Of a DNA stretch of 64,000 nt, positions 18,737 through 28,753 are shown one piece after another. The first letter of the stretch is position 1. Each line of letters opens with the position of its first letter. The notes below the pieces were generated by a model. That model made no database searches. It was not told the origin of the DNA and was given only the letters and a program-made list of their open reading frames with translations. Source of the stretch: CAVQBP01 sp963848195 (GTDB lineage: Bacteria; Bacteroidota; Ignavibacteria; Ignavibacteriales; Ignavibacteriaceae); NCBI GenBank assembly GCA_963848195.1, contig CAWKCY010000017.1, forward strand, positions 299,727-363,726, read 5' to 3'. Made by a program: the position numbers and the translations under genes.

Positions 18737-21304
18737 ATGTATAAGTTTCTGGGAACCTATCATGTAGTTCCTTCTCTCCCTAAAAATTTAGAGAAGCTTA
18801 GGGAGATTGCATATAATCTGCATTGGTCATGGAATCCGGATGCCAGAGAACTATTCAGGAGACTGGATAGGGATTTATGGGTAGAAACTAATCATAACCC
18901 CGTTATGATGCTTGGTAGTATGAGTCAGAATCGGCTGGAAGATGTTTCTCACGATGACGGCTTTCGTTCCCATTTAAACCGCGTACATAATTCACTCCAG
19001 GAATACTTAAAAGAAAAAACATGGTATCAGAAAAGCTATGAATATCCTGAAAATTTTAATATTGTCTATTTCTCCGCCGAATTCGGTTTAACAGAATGTT
19101 TACAGAATTATTCGGGAGGGCTGGGAGTCCTCGCAGGCGATCATTTAAAGGCATCAAGCGATCTCGGTATCCCGTTAATTGGTATGGGACTTCTTTATAA
19201 GGTCGGTTACTTTCAGCAGTATTTAAATTCTGATGGATGGCAGCTCGAAAGATATGAAATAAATGACTTTGATAACCTCCCGATGCATCGGGTATTGAAT
19301 GATAAGAATGAACCTTTAATTATATCCGTTTCTTTCTCAAATAGAGATGTATATTTCCAGGTCTGGAAAATTCAGGTCGGGAGAGTTCCTCTTTTTCTTT
19401 TGGATACAAATATTCCTTTAAATACTGAGCTTGATAGAAAAATTACCGAAACTTTATACGGCGGCAATGTTGAAACTAGAATTCAGCAGGAAATAATTTT
19501 AGGAATAGGAGGGATTAGAACTCTCCATGAAATCGGTATTAAACCCATGGTATGCCATATGAACGAAGGCCATTCTGCATTCCTATCTCTTGAAAGAATG
19601 CGCTATTTAATTCAGCAGTCAGGTATAGCATATAAAGAAGCTAAAGAGATCGGTTATTACTCAAATATTTTTACAACCCATACTCCCGTCCCCGCAGGAA
19701 TAGATGTATTTTCAAATGATCTTGTCGAAAAATATTTAGGTTCTTATTATAGGGGAGAATTGAAAATTTCAGGCGAGGAGTTTTATTCTCTAGGTACTAT
19801 TTATAAAGAAAAGCAGTCCAGCGTCTTTAATATGGCTCACCTTGCCATGAATACTGCCGGCTATGTTAACGGTGTAAGTAAATTGCATAGTTCTGTATCC
19901 AAAAAAATGTGGGTATCCGGCTATAAAGGTGTACCATTTAATGAGATTCCTATCGGTTACGTTACAAACGGTATTCATATCCGCTCCCACATTTCGGGAG
20001 AAATGGAACAATTGTTCATCCAGTATTTAGGTGAAAAATGGGTTGAAAATCCCTCCTTAAAAGAACTTTGGGAAAGAGTTGACAGGATACCTGATGAAGA
20101 ATTATGGCGTACGCATGAAAGAAGAAGAGAAAGGCTGGTTGCTTTTGCCCGCAGCCGTTTAAGAAAACAAATCATATCCAGAGGAGGCAGTCAGTCCGAA
20201 ATTGAAAAAGCTGCCGAAGTTCTAAATCCAAGCGCTCTAACTATCGGTTTTGCAAGAAGATTTGCTACTTACAAAAGAGCAACTTTAATTTTTAGAAATA
20301 TTGAACGCCTTGCCGATATTGTAAATAATAAAGAACATCCCGTGCAGTTTATTTTTGCCGGAAAAGCTCACCCCAAAGATGATGAAGGAAAAAGATTTAT
20401 TCAGGAAATTGTCCAGATTGCCAAAGAAGAAAGGTTCAGAAGAAAAATTGTTTTTATTGAAAATTACGATTTGAACGTTGCAAGATATCTAGTCGAAGGA
20501 TGTGATATCTGGTTAAACAATCCTCGCAGACCCCTGGAAGCAAGTGGAACTTCAGGAATGAAAATAATTTCAAATGGAGGTTTGAATTTTAGTATTCTCG
20601 ACGGTTGGTGGGACGAAGGTTTTGACCCTGAAGTAGGTTGGAAAATCGGCAACGGTGAAGAATATACAGACCCTGATTACCAGGATGAACTTGAAGCAAG
20701 ACAATTCTATACTACCCTCGAAAGCCAGATAATCTCTTTATTCTATGCTCGCGGCGAAGATAAATTACCGCGTGGTTGGATCTCTATGGTTAAAAATTCT
20801 ATGAAGAAATTAGGACCTTTTTTTAATACCCATAGAATGGTCAGAGAGTATTTCGAAAAATATTATACCCTTTCATGTGAAAAAAGAAAAATGCTTTTCG
20901 AAAGGGAAGGAAATGCTGTAAAAGAACTTGCTGACTGGAAAGAGAAAGTGAGAGAAAACTGGTCACAGGTTAAGGTAATTAATGCTTTAACAAATGGAAC
21001 AGCCAAGCAGGTTTTTGTCGGAGAAAACTTCCCGGTTAATGCAGAAATTGAACTCGGAAATTTATCTCCTGATGACATAGAAGTTCAACTCTATTATGGA
21101 CCAATGGATAAACAGGATGATCCGAATTATAGTTCTACCGTTGTTATGGAAACTAATTCAAAAAAAGATAATGGATTCTATCTTTATTCAGGCAATATCG
21201 TTTCTCAAAACAGCGGACAGAAAGGATTCACAATCCGCATTCTCCCAAAACATAAATTACTAATCAATCCCTTTGAACTAGGTGTAGTCTACTGGGCAAA
21301 TTAA
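18737..21304 (+). CDS. glgP: Alpha-glucan (glycogen) phosphorylase
   Basis: The 855-residue GT35 enzyme releases glucose-1-phosphate from glycogen or maltodextrin. It has the prokaryotic 'alpha-glucan family' layout, with a DUF3417-like N-terminus (MYKFLGTYHVVPSLP...WSWNPDARELF) and the PLP lysine in EASGTSGMK. A conserved HMNEGHSAF segment is also present. GGAG at 18726-18729 supports the start. The gene is alone, with a candidate operator at 18641 and an imperfect palindrome after the stop. Confidence 0.93.
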   Translation: MYKFLGTYHVVPSLPKNLEKLREIAYNLHWSWNPDARELFRRLDRDLWVETNHNPVMMLGSMSQNRLEDVSHDDGFRSHLNRVHNSLQEYLKEKTWYQKSYEYPENFNIVYFSAEFGLTECLQNYSGGLGVLAGDHLKASSDLGIPLIGMGLLYKVGYFQQYLNSDGWQLERYEINDFDNLPMHRVLNDKNEPLIISVSFSNRDVYFQVWKIQVGRVPLFLLDTNIPLNTELDRKITETLYGGNVETRIQQEIILGIGGIRTLHEIGIKPMVCHMNEGHSAFLSLERMRYLIQQSGIAYKEAKEIGYYSNIFTTHTPVPAGIDVFSNDLVEKYLGSYYRGELKISGEEFYSLGTIYKEKQSSVFNMAHLAMNTAGYVNGVSKLHSSVSKKMWVSGYKGVPFNEIPIGYVTNGIHIRSHISGEMEQLFIQYLGEKWVENPSLKELWERVDRIPDEELWRTHERRRERLVAFARSRLRKQIISRGGSQSEIEKAAEVLNPSALTIGFARRFATYKRATLIFRNIERLADIVNNKEHPVQFIFAGKAHPKDDEGKRFIQEIVQIAKEERFRRKIVFIENYDLNVARYLVEGCDIWLNNPRRPLEASGTSGMKIISNGGLNFSILDGWWDEGFDPEVGWKIGNGEEYTDPDYQDELEARQFYTTLESQIISLFYARGEDKLPRGWISMVKNSMKKLGPFFNTHRMVREYFEKYYTLSCEKRKMLFEREGNAVKELADWKEKVRENWSQVKVINALTNGTAKQVFVGENFPVNAEIELGNLSPDDIEVQLYYGPMDKQDDPNYSSTVVMETNSKKDNGFYLYSGNIVSQNSGQKGFTIRILPKHKLLINPFELGVVYWAN

Positions 21305-21344
21305 AGATTATACCAAACTTAACAACCTGTATGAATCTCCTAAA

Positions 21345-21364
21345 CCAATAGATTTATCCATTAG
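21345..21364. repeat. Degenerate GGATTTATCC-type palindrome
   Basis: CCAATAGAT-TT-ATCCATTAG is a mutated copy of the palindromes at 11294 and 24230. It lies between convergent glgP and the AAA gene. Confidence 0.45.
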
Positions 21365-21370
21365 TCTAAG

Positions 21371-21448
21371 CCCCTGACCTCCGACTTCTGCCCTCTGACT
21401 TCCGACCTCCGACCTCCGACCTCCAACCTCCAACCTCCAACCTCCCCC
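21371..21448. repeat. Heptamer tandem array (CCGACCT/CTGACTT)
   Basis: About eleven 7-base units, drifting from CTGACTT through CCGACCT to CCAACCT, run directly into the stop codon of the AAA gene. Related arrays lie at 27155 and 42061. Confidence 0.75.
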
Positions 21449-22954
21449 CTACTTATACAAATCCGAGTTAAAATCCTCATCCCCTTCCTCCGGCGATATC
21501 GTAAACATTGAGCTGAGCATATCCTTAAACTGCAGCCCGAGTTCAAGCCGGAACTTGCTTAACATCGAATATTCTGCGAGTCCGTGAAGTATAAACTCCA
21601 TCAACAATAATTGGTAGTTTCCGTTTTGATTCGGGTGGTATTTATTAACTAAATCCTTTAATCCTGGTATGCTGTTCAGTGCCTTTTCATATTCTTTTTC
21701 AGAAACATTATTCAGTATGTCTACAATATTTCCTTTGTTAAACCAGTTTATAACCGGCTGGTAAGGATTCGACTGCTGATTCTTTTTTATTTTATCGGGA
21801 GATGGAAAATAATTCTCAAATAATGCTCTGATTGATTTGCTTATTAAAATATGTGCAACTTTGGACGGCCCTTCCTGTTCACCTTCATAAACGAGTTCTA
21901 TTTTACCCGTTATTGATGGTATAACTCCGTAAAGATCCGAAATTCTTAAATGCGCTTCCGCTTCATTATTTATTATCATCCGTCTCTCTGCAGTACTGAT
22001 CAAATTTTCATAAGCCGATATTGTTAATCTTGCTGATACTCCGCTTTTTGCATCTATATATTCGCTCTGCCTCGCTTCAAATGCTATCTGCTCTACTAAA
22101 TCATTTAACAGTTCATTCTCTTTTATTGACTCCTTCTGCTCTTTTGTAAGCATCGACTCCTGTGCCGTTATCTGCCTGCTTACCTTTGTAGATTTCGGAT
22201 AATGAGTCAGTATCTGGCTGTCGATTCTATCTTTTAATGGAGTTACAATGGAACCGCGGTTTGTATAATCTTCAGGATTCGCAGTAAAGACAAACTGAAT
22301 ATCCAGAGGAAGTCTTATCTTGAACCCTCTTATTTGTATATCATTCTCCTGCAGTATATTAAAGAGAGCTACCTGAATCCTCGCCTGAAGATCCGGTAAT
22401 TCGTTTATAACAAATATTGAACGGTGAGAACGAGGTATCAATCCGAAATGAATTACTCTTTCATCTGAATAAGGAAGTTTCAGAGATGCTGCTTTTATTG
22501 GGTCAACATCTCCTATTAAATCCGCCACCGAAACATCCGGCGTTGCCAGCTTTTCCGAGTATCTTTCCGAACGGTGAATCCAGTCTACTTTTGTATCATT
22601 CCCATGCATATTTATTAAATCTTTTGCTATCCTTGATAAAGGTTGAAGCGGATCATCATTCAATTCCGATCCTGCAATTATCGGTATATACTCGTCAAGC
22701 AGATTTATTAAAAGTCTGGCAATTTTTGTCTTCGCCTGTCCTCTTAAACCAAGTAAAATAATGTTATGCCTCGATAATATTGCAGTTTGAATATCCGGTA
22801 TGACTGTCTCCTGGTAGCCAATAATTCCCTCAAAAGGGTTCGTTCCTTTCTTTAATGCACAAATTAAGTTATTCCTTAATTCATCTTTTATTGATCTGGC
22901 TTGATATCCGCTTCTTTTTAATTCACCTAAGGTATGAATAGATCTAAAATCCAT
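21449..22954 (-). CDS. MoxR/Mg-chelatase-like AAA+ ATPase
   Basis: This 501-residue AAA+ protein has Walker A in GLRGQAKTK (about 69-77), a Walker B-like SIFVINELPDL and a BchI-like insert. It resembles the ChlI/BchI or MoxR class that remodels partners through MIDAS proteins. The gene for such a partner (VWA, 23015-24112) lies 60 bases upstream on the same strand. A role in true magnesium chelation is unlikely because no bch or cob genes are nearby. The C-terminal 180 residues are helical and not recognised. Confidence 0.82.
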   Translation of the reverse strand: MDFRSIHTLGELKRSGYQARSIKDELRNNLICALKKGTNPFEGIIGYQETVIPDIQTAILSRHNIILLGLRGQAKTKIARLLINLLDEYIPIIAGSELNDDPLQPLSRIAKDLINMHGNDTKVDWIHRSERYSEKLATPDVSVADLIGDVDPIKAASLKLPYSDERVIHFGLIPRSHRSIFVINELPDLQARIQVALFNILQENDIQIRGFKIRLPLDIQFVFTANPEDYTNRGSIVTPLKDRIDSQILTHYPKSTKVSRQITAQESMLTKEQKESIKENELLNDLVEQIAFEARQSEYIDAKSGVSARLTISAYENLISTAERRMIINNEAEAHLRISDLYGVIPSITGKIELVYEGEQEGPSKVAHILISKSIRALFENYFPSPDKIKKNQQSNPYQPVINWFNKGNIVDILNNVSEKEYEKALNSIPGLKDLVNKYHPNQNGNYQLLLMEFILHGLAEYSMLSKFRLELGLQFKDMLSSMFTISPEEGDEDFNSDLYK

Positions 22955-23014
22955 AGCTATAATTCTTTCTTATGATTATTAAATATTAATGACAAAGATT
23001 AGAATAAGAAAAGA

Positions 23015-24112
23015 TTATTTCAGACGTCTGCGTCTATTACGAATATAATCTTCAAATATATAGTCGCCTAATCCGGATAAGCTGCTGTAAAATGCTCTGC
23101 CGTTGTTGGTCTTTGTAAATTCTCTTACAAACTGCTGTAGATAAGGATCTCTTGCTATCATAAATGTTGTTATCGCAATTCCTAATTTTCTGCATTTTGC
23201 AGCTTGATCTAATGTCCTGTTTACAATTTTTCTATCCAGTCCGAAACTGTTTTTATAGTACCTAAGACCCTCTTTTAAACAAGTAGGTTTACCGTCCGTA
23301 ATCATGAAAATCTGTTTATTGCTCGTTTTCCTTCTCCTTAAAATATCAATCGATAGCTCTAGTCCTGATACTGTATTAGTATGATAAGGACCAACCTGCA
23401 GATATGGCAAATCTTTTATTTCAATAGGCCATGCATCGTTTCCGAATACAATTATATCCAGCGTATCCTTCGGATATTTGGTTGTAATTAATTCCGATAA
23501 CGCCATAGCAACCTTTTTAGCTGGTGTTATTCTGTCTTCACCGTAAAGGATCATAGAGTGGGAAATATCAATCATTAAAACTGTAGAAGTCAATGCTTTA
23601 AAATCACGTTCTTCCACTTCAAGATCATCTTCTGTTAATTTGAAATCGTCAATTCCATGATTGATTTGTGCGTTCTTGATCGAATCGGTCATATCAATCT
23701 GCTCCATTGAATCACCGAAATAATATTCACGCCTGTCGGAGGTCTTTTCATCTCCAATTCCGGAATATGGTGTCCTATGATTCCCTCTTGTAGTCTTTTT
23801 CAGTTTCCCAAATATTTCTTCCAACGATTGTTTTCTAATCGACTGCTCGCTTTTTGCTGTTAGAATTAAAGTAGTACCATCCTCATTTTCCTTGATATAT
23901 TCCTTGTCTTTCAAATCATCAATAAAATTACCCATGCCGTATTCATTTCCGGTTAAACCGTACTTCTGATCTAACTGATTCATCCAGTTTAAAGCTTCCG
24001 AAACGTCTCCTGAAGTTATAGTCAATAACTGAAGAAAAATCTTAAGTAATTCCTCAAATTGATTTTTCCCTCTATTATCCGGAATATATTCAGTAAATCT
24101 GCTTCCAATCAT
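23015..24112 (-). CDS. VWA (MIDAS) domain protein, partner of the AAA ATPase
   Basis: The 365-residue cytosolic protein has a helical N-terminal half and a von Willebrand A domain from about residue 175. The full MIDAS motif is visible: DISHS, a Thr in HTNTVSG and TDGKPT. It matches ChlD/CoxE-type partners of MoxR AAA ATPases. Transcribed first in a two-gene unit with 22954-21449. The likely job is metal-dependent docking of a client to the ATPase. The client is unknown. Confidence 0.82.
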   Translation of the reverse strand: MIGSRFTEYIPDNRGKNQFEELLKIFLQLLTITSGDVSEALNWMNQLDQKYGLTGNEYGMGNFIDDLKDKEYIKENEDGTTLILTAKSEQSIRKQSLEEIFGKLKKTTRGNHRTPYSGIGDEKTSDRREYYFGDSMEQIDMTDSIKNAQINHGIDDFKLTEDDLEVEERDFKALTSTVLMIDISHSMILYGEDRITPAKKVAMALSELITTKYPKDTLDIIVFGNDAWPIEIKDLPYLQVGPYHTNTVSGLELSIDILRRRKTSNKQIFMITDGKPTCLKEGLRYYKNSFGLDRKIVNRTLDQAAKCRKLGIAITTFMIARDPYLQQFVREFTKTNNGRAFYSSLSGLGDYIFEDYIRNRRRRLK

Positions 24113-24229
24113 AATATTTATAAAGGATATAATGTTTTGATATATAAGTTCTCAATTTAGGATAAAAGATTTGTAATTCAAGGAAAAAATATTTGAAAAT
24201 CTCTTAAGTGTGCTCTGTATTAAGAGTAG

Positions 24230-24257
24230 TTAACCAATGGATTTATCCATTGGTTAA
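24230..24257. repeat. Perfect 28-bp palindrome, GGATTTATCC core
   Basis: Thirteen-base arms (TTAACCAATGGAT and its complement) surround TT. It is the longest of three related elements (11294, 21345) and lies 141 bases past the S9 peptidase stop. It is REP-like and may fold in mRNA as a 3' stabiliser or terminator. Confidence 0.6.
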
Positions 24258-24280
24258 AATAATATATCCCCTCCGCCCCC

Positions 24281-24396
24281 TAATCTTGTAATTCCAATCC
24301 CGCCTGCGGGATTGCAATTCCTGTCCCGCTTGCGAGATTCTAATCTTGTAATCTAATCTTGTAATCTTGAAATTTTGTAATCTTGAAATTTCTTAT
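24281..24396. repeat. Intergenic repeat cluster with AATCTTGTA units and GC palindromes
   Basis: Copies of TAATCTTGTAAT/ATCTTGAAAT follow two small palindromes (AATCCCGC-CT-GCGGGATT at 24296-24313 and a weaker second one). It fills the gap before the S9 peptidase stop. No gene is seen. Confidence 0.6.
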
Positions 24397-24397
24397 C

Positions 24398-27070
24398 TCA
24401 CTTCACAAGCTCCGCAGTAACAGTTCCATTTCCCTGCGGTAAAGCCGCTTCAAGCTTTACAATCTTTTTAAGATTTTTATCCATCCAAAGCGAAACAGAT
24501 CCCGGTCCTCCGTCAGCAGGATTTATATTAATCTTGTAAGTATCAAATTCACCCATCCCTATTTTTATCTTTTCACTTCCGGTGACTTTAATTAATTTCT
24601 TCTCTGAAGCACCCTTCATAAGGTTAATTTCATTATAAGTTGCAGAGTAGCCTTCTGTTAACGGAAGGGTTCCTAACGCAATTTGAATCCCGGTACCGTC
24701 GGTAATGGAAGGGGAGTCATATTTTATATTTACAGGTATTTCCTGAGCACCCATTTGAATCAGTCCGGTTGCTGCATTATCGCTAATAGCTAAATTAACC
24801 TTAGCTCCCGCCTGAGTTGCAGATCGTGATATAGGAAGAAGTGTGGCTGCATCAACAATAAGTGTATCATTACCCGCCATCATTCCGCCGGTTGATTCAT
24901 CAATTACAGTATAAATATTTTTATCTCCCATCATACTTTTTTCAATTACCCGTTTAAGCTGCATTGTAATGTCCTGCCCCCCCGCTTTTATATTCACCTG
25001 GTAATTGGAAGAACCTGGTTCAAGGGTAGAACCGTCAAAGGATGTTAGGAATGCTGCAGTTTCCGTATTTGTTTTAGATGCTGCTACACTCTTGACGTCT
25101 ACTTTAATCGCATTCAGCCTCTCCTGTATATCGGGTTTAACGTCTTCCTGATATCTTCCGCCAATATGCTTTGAAAGGAATTTCTCAAACTCAACAATCA
25201 TAGCCATCCTGTTTTTAAGTCCCGCGAATCCATGCCCCTCATCAGGTGCAACCATATATTCTACATCCCTTCCCAGATCTCTCAGTGCTGCAACTATTCT
25301 ATCAGACTCTCCTTTATTTACTCTCGGATCATTGGCTCCCTGTACTACGTAAAGAGGAGCTTTTATTTCATTCGCATGATTCAAAGGAGATACATCTTCA
25401 AGCATCTTTAAATCTTCCGGATTTTCCATATCACCAACTCGGACATCAAACATTTTCTTTATCGGAGCCCAGTAGGGCGGAATAGATTTTAATAAAGTTA
25501 TAATATTCGAAGGACCAACTATATCAAATCCTGCTGCATAAAGATCTGGTGTAAATGCTAGACCTGCAAGTGTCGCATACCCGCCATATGAACCTCCCGC
25601 AATACATACCCTTTTAGGGTCCGCAATCCCTTCATCTATAAGCCATTTTACTCCATCTGTAATATCATCCTGCATGGCTTTTCCCCATTGTTTATTCCCC
25701 GAATTCAAATATTGCTTACCGTAACCGGTAGATGCTCTGAAATTAGGCTGCATGACCGCATAACCTCTGTTTGCAAGAAATTGTGCAAATGAATCATAGC
25801 CCCAGTAGTCACGTCCCCAGGGTCCGCCGTGTATAAACATTACTACAGGCAGCTTTTTAGGTTCGATTCCTTTTGGTAATGTAAGATAACCATGTATTGT
25901 CATCCCGTCGCGGGCCTTATAACTAATGGGTTTCATCTCCGATAAATAATCGGTATTAAGCTCCGGTCTGGATTTGTAAAGAAACTCGGCTTTCCCTGTT
26001 TCCGAATCAAATAAGTATACAGAACCCGGATCCACATCTCTTGATACGGAGATTAACCATTTTTTTTCATCTGCTGTAACAGAATTCAAATGAATATCTC
26101 CGGCAGGTACGGCATCTTTCAGTTTTTCATACATTTCGGCAAATTCTTCATCTTTAGGATAAATCCTTTGTTTATCACCGATATAAATAGTGGCAACAAG
26201 TTTATTACTAACTTCAGAAAAAATTGCATCGCTTAGATCAACTTCATTCTCCGGGTCTTTATCAACAAGCTTTTCAGAACCGTCTTTCATATTATATAAA
26301 ACCAGTTCGGTTTTATCAAAATCAGCTCCTTTATTTGTTAAAAGATAAAAACTTTCTCCTCCGGGAGCGAATCGAATAGGATCAGCAGTCTCTTCATTAC
26401 TTACTCTATAAATTGATTCAACCGAATCTTTCAAAAGCTTTAGTATTTCCGAACCTCCGTCAGGAGTTACTCTGATCCCTAACTTTAAGTTGCCTTCAAG
26501 ATCTGTAGACCATCCGGCTATATTATCATTATTTTCTCTTATGAGCTTTCTTTCACCTGTAATAAGGTTTAATTTATAAACATCATGATATTTCGGGTCC
26601 CTATTATTTAAACCGATGAGGATTTCATCTGGCGTATTCTTAGGAACGTCTATAATCATAGCCCTTACTTTTTCAAGTGGAGTCAAGTCTTTTGAAGGAG
26701 GTACGGGATCACCTTTGGCGGAAGGATCAACTTCATAAATTCTGAAATTTTCATCTCCTCCTTTATCCTGGACATATAAAATAAATTTGCTATCCCTTGA
26801 CCAGAAGTAGCCTCTTATAGGTCTGGTGGTATCGGCAGTAAGAGCATGCGCTTCATCAAACTTTTGATCTATTGTTTTTACCCATATATTCATTATGCCA
26901 TTATACGGCTTAAGGAATGATATATAATTGCCGTCAGGTGAAATTTTTGAACCTGCAATCTCAGGGTCACCAAAAAAAACATCTCTATCTATAATAGGCG
27001 GCATTTGAGCAAACACAATGGTTGTAAAGATTAACACAAAAAGAAATAAAAACAATTTTTCTCCCCGCAT
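24398..27070 (-). CDS. Secreted S9 family (prolyl oligopeptidase-type) peptidase with extra C-terminal domain
   Basis: A signal peptide (1-21) is followed by a WD/beta-propeller (about 25-370) and an alpha/beta hydrolase domain. The catalytic triad is seen as Ser in GGSYGGY (about 496), Asp in GANDPR (about 581) and His in DEGHGF (about 612). S9 enzymes normally end soon after the His. Here about 240 more residues follow, rich in beta strand and lacking catalytic motifs, perhaps a lipid- or cell-surface-binding domain. AGGAGG precedes the ATG. It is likely periplasmic or exported and cuts peptides. Confidence 0.85.
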   Translation of the reverse strand: MRGEKLFLFLFVLIFTTIVFAQMPPIIDRDVFFGDPEIAGSKISPDGNYISFLKPYNGIMNIWVKTIDQKFDEAHALTADTTRPIRGYFWSRDSKFILYVQDKGGDENFRIYEVDPSAKGDPVPPSKDLTPLEKVRAMIIDVPKNTPDEILIGLNNRDPKYHDVYKLNLITGERKLIRENNDNIAGWSTDLEGNLKLGIRVTPDGGSEILKLLKDSVESIYRVSNEETADPIRFAPGGESFYLLTNKGADFDKTELVLYNMKDGSEKLVDKDPENEVDLSDAIFSEVSNKLVATIYIGDKQRIYPKDEEFAEMYEKLKDAVPAGDIHLNSVTADEKKWLISVSRDVDPGSVYLFDSETGKAEFLYKSRPELNTDYLSEMKPISYKARDGMTIHGYLTLPKGIEPKKLPVVMFIHGGPWGRDYWGYDSFAQFLANRGYAVMQPNFRASTGYGKQYLNSGNKQWGKAMQDDITDGVKWLIDEGIADPKRVCIAGGSYGGYATLAGLAFTPDLYAAGFDIVGPSNIITLLKSIPPYWAPIKKMFDVRVGDMENPEDLKMLEDVSPLNHANEIKAPLYVVQGANDPRVNKGESDRIVAALRDLGRDVEYMVAPDEGHGFAGLKNRMAMIVEFEKFLSKHIGGRYQEDVKPDIQERLNAIKVDVKSVAASKTNTETAAFLTSFDGSTLEPGSSNYQVNIKAGGQDITMQLKRVIEKSMMGDKNIYTVIDESTGGMMAGNDTLIVDAATLLPISRSATQAGAKVNLAISDNAATGLIQMGAQEIPVNIKYDSPSITDGTGIQIALGTLPLTEGYSATYNEINLMKGASEKKLIKVTGSEKIKIGMGEFDTYKININPADGGPGSVSLWMDKNLKKIVKLEAALPQGNGTVTAELVK

Positions 27071-27154
27071 AATGCCCTCCTTTTTATTTTAAATAATCCA
27101 CAATTATATTAACTCAATTTATAAAAATTATTAAACCCTTACAAAGTCGCATGA

Positions 27155-27276
27155 GGTCTGATTTTCCGACTTCCGCCTTCCGATTTCCGACTTCTGATTT
27201 CTGACCTCTGACCTCTGATCTCTGACTTCTGATCTCTGACTTCTGATCTCCGGCTTCTGACCTCCGGCTTCTGATC
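27155..27276. repeat. Heptamer tandem array (CTGACTT/CTGATCT)
   Basis: About sixteen 7-base units (CTGACTT, CCGACTT, CTGATCT, CTGACCT) occupy most of the 213-base gap between two minus-strand genes. They match the arrays at 21371 and 42061. Confidence 0.75.
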
Positions 27277-27283
27277 TGGCAAT

Positions 27284-28735
27284 TTACTTCTTCAACACCT
27301 CTACCATCCTCTGTGCATACTTATTATTAGGCTCAAAGCGTAACACATTTCGAAAGTTTTTAAGAGCCATTCCTTTATTCCGATCATAATAATACGCTTT
27401 TGCCAATACCGTAAATATTGCCGGATCGTCCGGGTATCTGGAAGATAACTGCCGGAAAAATTTAATAGCCTGCACAGGCCTATTTATATTCAGCAAATCG
27501 GAACCAAAAAGAAGCAGTTCATCCTCATTATTCAAAAATACATGGTCTGAATCGCCGGCAAGACTATTATAAAGTACAATTGCCGAATCTATATTTCTGC
27601 TCAAGGTTAAATAAAGAAGAGAATCGGCTAAAGAGATTTTTATTCTCTCATATTTTTCCCCCTTGGCAAGCAAAGCAAGCTGCAGTGCTGGATTCTCAAT
27701 ATCCCTGTCCTTAATATTTATTAAACAAGCTGCCGCTAACTGAGATTTAGGGAATACTACAAAAAATGAACAGAATCCGGTTCCGTTCCCTTCATGCGCA
27801 AAGTAATACTTGCCGTCATCTGTTGTACCGAAACTCAAACCTAAACCATAGCTAATAACTTTTCCGTTCAGCAGTGTAATAGGCTGCAGCATAGTGTCCA
27901 GTGTGGCTGGTTTAACTAAAACTCCTGAAACAAGGCCATTTGCGAACTTAAGAAGATCTTCGGGAGTTGAAATAAGCCCCCCGCCCGCATATTTTATGCT
28001 GAGGTCTGCCAAAGGAGCATTCTCAAGTTCTCTATATTCGTTTTTTATATAACCATGCGCCCGGTTAAATACTATATTTTTCTGAATTTCAGCATAAGTT
28101 GAATTCATATGTGCCGGTTCAAAAATATATTTTTTCAAATAGCTGTTGTAATCAATACCGCTTACATTCTCTATAATAGCAGCTAGTAAATTATATCCCA
28201 GTGTAGTATACTGAAACTTTGTCACGGGCTGAAAACTCAACGGATCATTCATCATAAGAAGCACAGCTTCCCTGGTTGTATTATAATGCACCTTACTATC
28301 GAATTCTTCAGCACTCTTGTAATTTCTTATCCCTGAAGTATGGTTTAATAGCTGTCTAACTGTAAACTTCCATCTCTTCGCCGGGAAATAAGGGATATAT
28401 TTTAGTGCATCGTCATCTAAGCGTATTTTCCCCCTTTCAACCAGCTGCATTACTGCAACCGCTGTAATAGGTTTGGAAATTGAAGCAATCCTGTAAATCG
28501 TTTTCGGTGTTGCAGTAATACTGTTTTCAACGTCTGAGTAGCCTGCGGAACCCAGCCAGGTAATTTCTCCTTTGGAAAGTATCCCCGCAGATATTGAAGG
28601 GACTCTCTTCAGGTCCTTGTAATCCCCAATAAATTTATCAAGCTCCGTTTTATGGTCCTGTGCAGAAGATAGATTATAAAATAATAAGAAGGCTATTATT
28701 ATAATGAAGAGTTTAGTAAAATAAGAGTTAAACAT
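27284..28735 (-). CDS. Secreted class C beta-lactamase-like serine hydrolase with TPR tail
   Basis: A signal peptide (1-25) is followed by a PF00144 domain with the SxxK nucleophile in ASISKP (Ser about 86). A YTTLGYN segment stands at the YxN position and HEGNGTG at the KTG position. Residues 365-483 form TPR-like repeats that end in a proper TPR (DPAIFTVLAKAYYYDRNKG). It is probably a D-amino acid or ester hydrolase/peptidase in the periplasm rather than a resistance enzyme (inference). A strong terminator separates it from clpP upstream. Confidence 0.82.
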   Translation of the reverse strand: MFNSYFTKLFIIIIAFLLFYNLSSAQDHKTELDKFIGDYKDLKRVPSISAGILSKGEITWLGSAGYSDVENSITATPKTIYRIASISKPITAVAVMQLVERGKIRLDDDALKYIPYFPAKRWKFTVRQLLNHTSGIRNYKSAEEFDSKVHYNTTREAVLLMMNDPLSFQPVTKFQYTTLGYNLLAAIIENVSGIDYNSYLKKYIFEPAHMNSTYAEIQKNIVFNRAHGYIKNEYRELENAPLADLSIKYAGGGLISTPEDLLKFANGLVSGVLVKPATLDTMLQPITLLNGKVISYGLGLSFGTTDDGKYYFAHEGNGTGFCSFFVVFPKSQLAAACLINIKDRDIENPALQLALLAKGEKYERIKISLADSLLYLTLSRNIDSAIVLYNSLAGDSDHVFLNNEDELLLFGSDLLNINRPVQAIKFFRQLSSRYPDDPAIFTVLAKAYYYDRNKGMALKNFRNVLRFEPNNKYAQRMVEVLKK

Positions 28736-28753
28736 TCCCGCTAAATCGTATAT

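Noticed and set aside
21361..21546. Open frame through the heptamer array
   Set aside because: The translation is only the repeat (GGRRSEVRGQ-like) and it overlaps the AAA gene end in another frame.
21449..24112. Magnesium chelatase for bacteriochlorophyll
   Set aside because: There is no large subunit and no other bch or chl gene nearby. The pair fits general MoxR/VWA better.
27284..28735. Beta-lactam resistance gene
   Set aside because: Class C-like serine hydrolases with TPR tails are common and mostly not lactamases. There is no AmpR or resistance context.
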